From the NCBI GenBank assembly GCA_003696675.1, contig RFGH01000195.1, positions 1 to 64,000 of the forward strand: a stretch of DNA of 64,000 nucleotides, given 5' to 3'. The DNA is from Planctomycetota bacterium. GTDB taxonomy: Bacteria > Planctomycetota > Phycisphaerae > Phycisphaerales > UBA1924. Every line of letters starts with the position of its first letter. Position 1 is the stretch's first letter. Positions 63,487-64,000 of the stretch are shown here, in pieces. The notes beneath the pieces were generated by a model. It was given only the letters and a program-made list of their open reading frames with translations. It did not search any database and had not been told where the DNA came from. The position numbers and the translations under genes are program-made.

Positions 63487-64000
63487 ATGTCTCGCGCGAC
63501 CCACCGTTCCATCTGTTCTCTTCTCATCGCAGCGTCCACCTCCGCTTGCTCGGTCTGGGCCATCCCCGCATTCGCGGCGGGCACCTCGGGTGCGCCCAAA
63601 GCCGAGATCCAGCCCGTCCGGATTCTGGACCACGCCGCCGAGCTGATCTCCAAGGGCGAACTCATCCGCGCCAAGGCGATGCTCGACGCGCTGCAGAACT
63701 CCCCCGCCGCCGCCACCCTCGGCGACGCACAGGGCAGCCGCCTCTTCACGCTCCGCACCGGCGTTGAGCGTCAGATCAAGCAGGCCGACCGCTACGAGAT
63801 GAGCCTCCAGCAGGCCAAGCTTCATCTCTCGCAGGACAATCTGCTCGAGGCCTCCCGCCACGCGAGCGCCGTCGCCCGCGCCGCGTCGGCCGATCTCGCT
63901 CAGGTCGAGTCCGCCAACGCCGTGCTCGCCATGATCGACATGCGCCGCGCCGAGCTTGCACCCCGCATGCCCGGCGCGGTCTCCGCCGCCACCGAAGCCT
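63487..64000 (+). CDS. Secreted helical-repeat protein, partial at the window end
   Basis: This open frame runs from ATG 63487 to the last base (171 complete codons) without a stop. It starts with a signal-peptide-like MSRATHRSICSLLIAASTSAC and continues as helical repeats (ILDHAAELISKGELIRAKAMLDAL, QAKLHLSQDNLLEASRHASAVAR, LAMIDMRRAEL). It looks like the N-terminus of a longer TPR-type periplasmic or secretin-like protein; the rest lies outside the window. Confidence 0.7.
   Translation, partial: MSRATHRSICSLLIAASTSACSVWAIPAFAAGTSGAPKAEIQPVRILDHAAELISKGELIRAKAMLDALQNSPAAATLGDAQGSRLFTLRTGVERQIKQADRYEMSLQQAKLHLSQDNLLEASRHASAVARAASADLAQVESANAVLAMIDMRRAELAPRMPGAVSAATEA

Overview
This 64 kb window looks like chromosomal DNA of a GC-rich, Gram-negative-type bacterium, most likely a planctomycete of the class Phycisphaerae. 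That placement is inferred from exosortase-sorted proteins ending in a VPxP/hydrophobic/RRRR tail, a type III glutamine synthetase, lipid A (LpxK) and ADP-heptose (HldE) genes, an rpsP-rplS pair without rimM/trmD, and several small zinc-ribbon or TPR membrane proteins. No marker such as 16S rRNA is present to prove it. Coding is dense, many starts are GTG or TTG, and neighbouring genes very often overlap by 4 or 8 bases.

Layout. Positions 1-5758 hold tRNA-Arg with a terminator, a DUF2325 protein, an orphan D12-class adenine methyltransferase and, divergent from it, a small adenylation-carrier-thioesterase (NRPS-like) enzyme. Positions 5796-37446 are a large exopolysaccharide/exosortase locus in three blocks. 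Block 1 (minus, 15402 to 5796) is a chain of nine start/stop-overlapping genes: five glycosyltransferases, two sulfotransferases and a PssD/PssE pair, followed by a nucleotide-sugar dehydrogenase. Block 2 (plus, 15751-24002) has a secreted beta-helix protein, a Wzx-like flippase, a polysaccharide deacetylase, two acyltransferases, a Wzy/ligase-like membrane protein and RmlC/RmlD-like enzymes. Block 3 (minus, 37446 to 24100) has two unknown proteins, a nucleotidyltransferase-like beta-helix protein, an exosortase, EpsI, a Wzz/tyrosine-kinase-like protein, a phosphoglycosyl transferase, a 1493-residue TPR protein and an exosortase substrate candidate. Together they suggest assembly of a sulfated, possibly acylated or deacetylated polysaccharide coupled to protein sorting at the cell surface.

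Positions 37679-64000 are mostly housekeeping: a heme-binding chemoreceptor, an RluA-family pseudouridine synthase, type III glutamine synthetase, a Fur-family regulator, tRNA-Leu, a Bcp peroxiredoxin, an EamA transporter, HldE, a Cys-rich lipoprotein, L19 and a long S16, an MDR dehydrogenase, a DUF11 lipoprotein, LpxK, SerS, a DigH-like lipoprotein glycosidase, Ogt, two tandem exosortase-substrate paralogues, an MnmE-like GTPase without its usual C-terminus, CoaX, and a secreted protein cut by the window end. No CRISPR array, insertion sequence, rRNA or prophage was seen.
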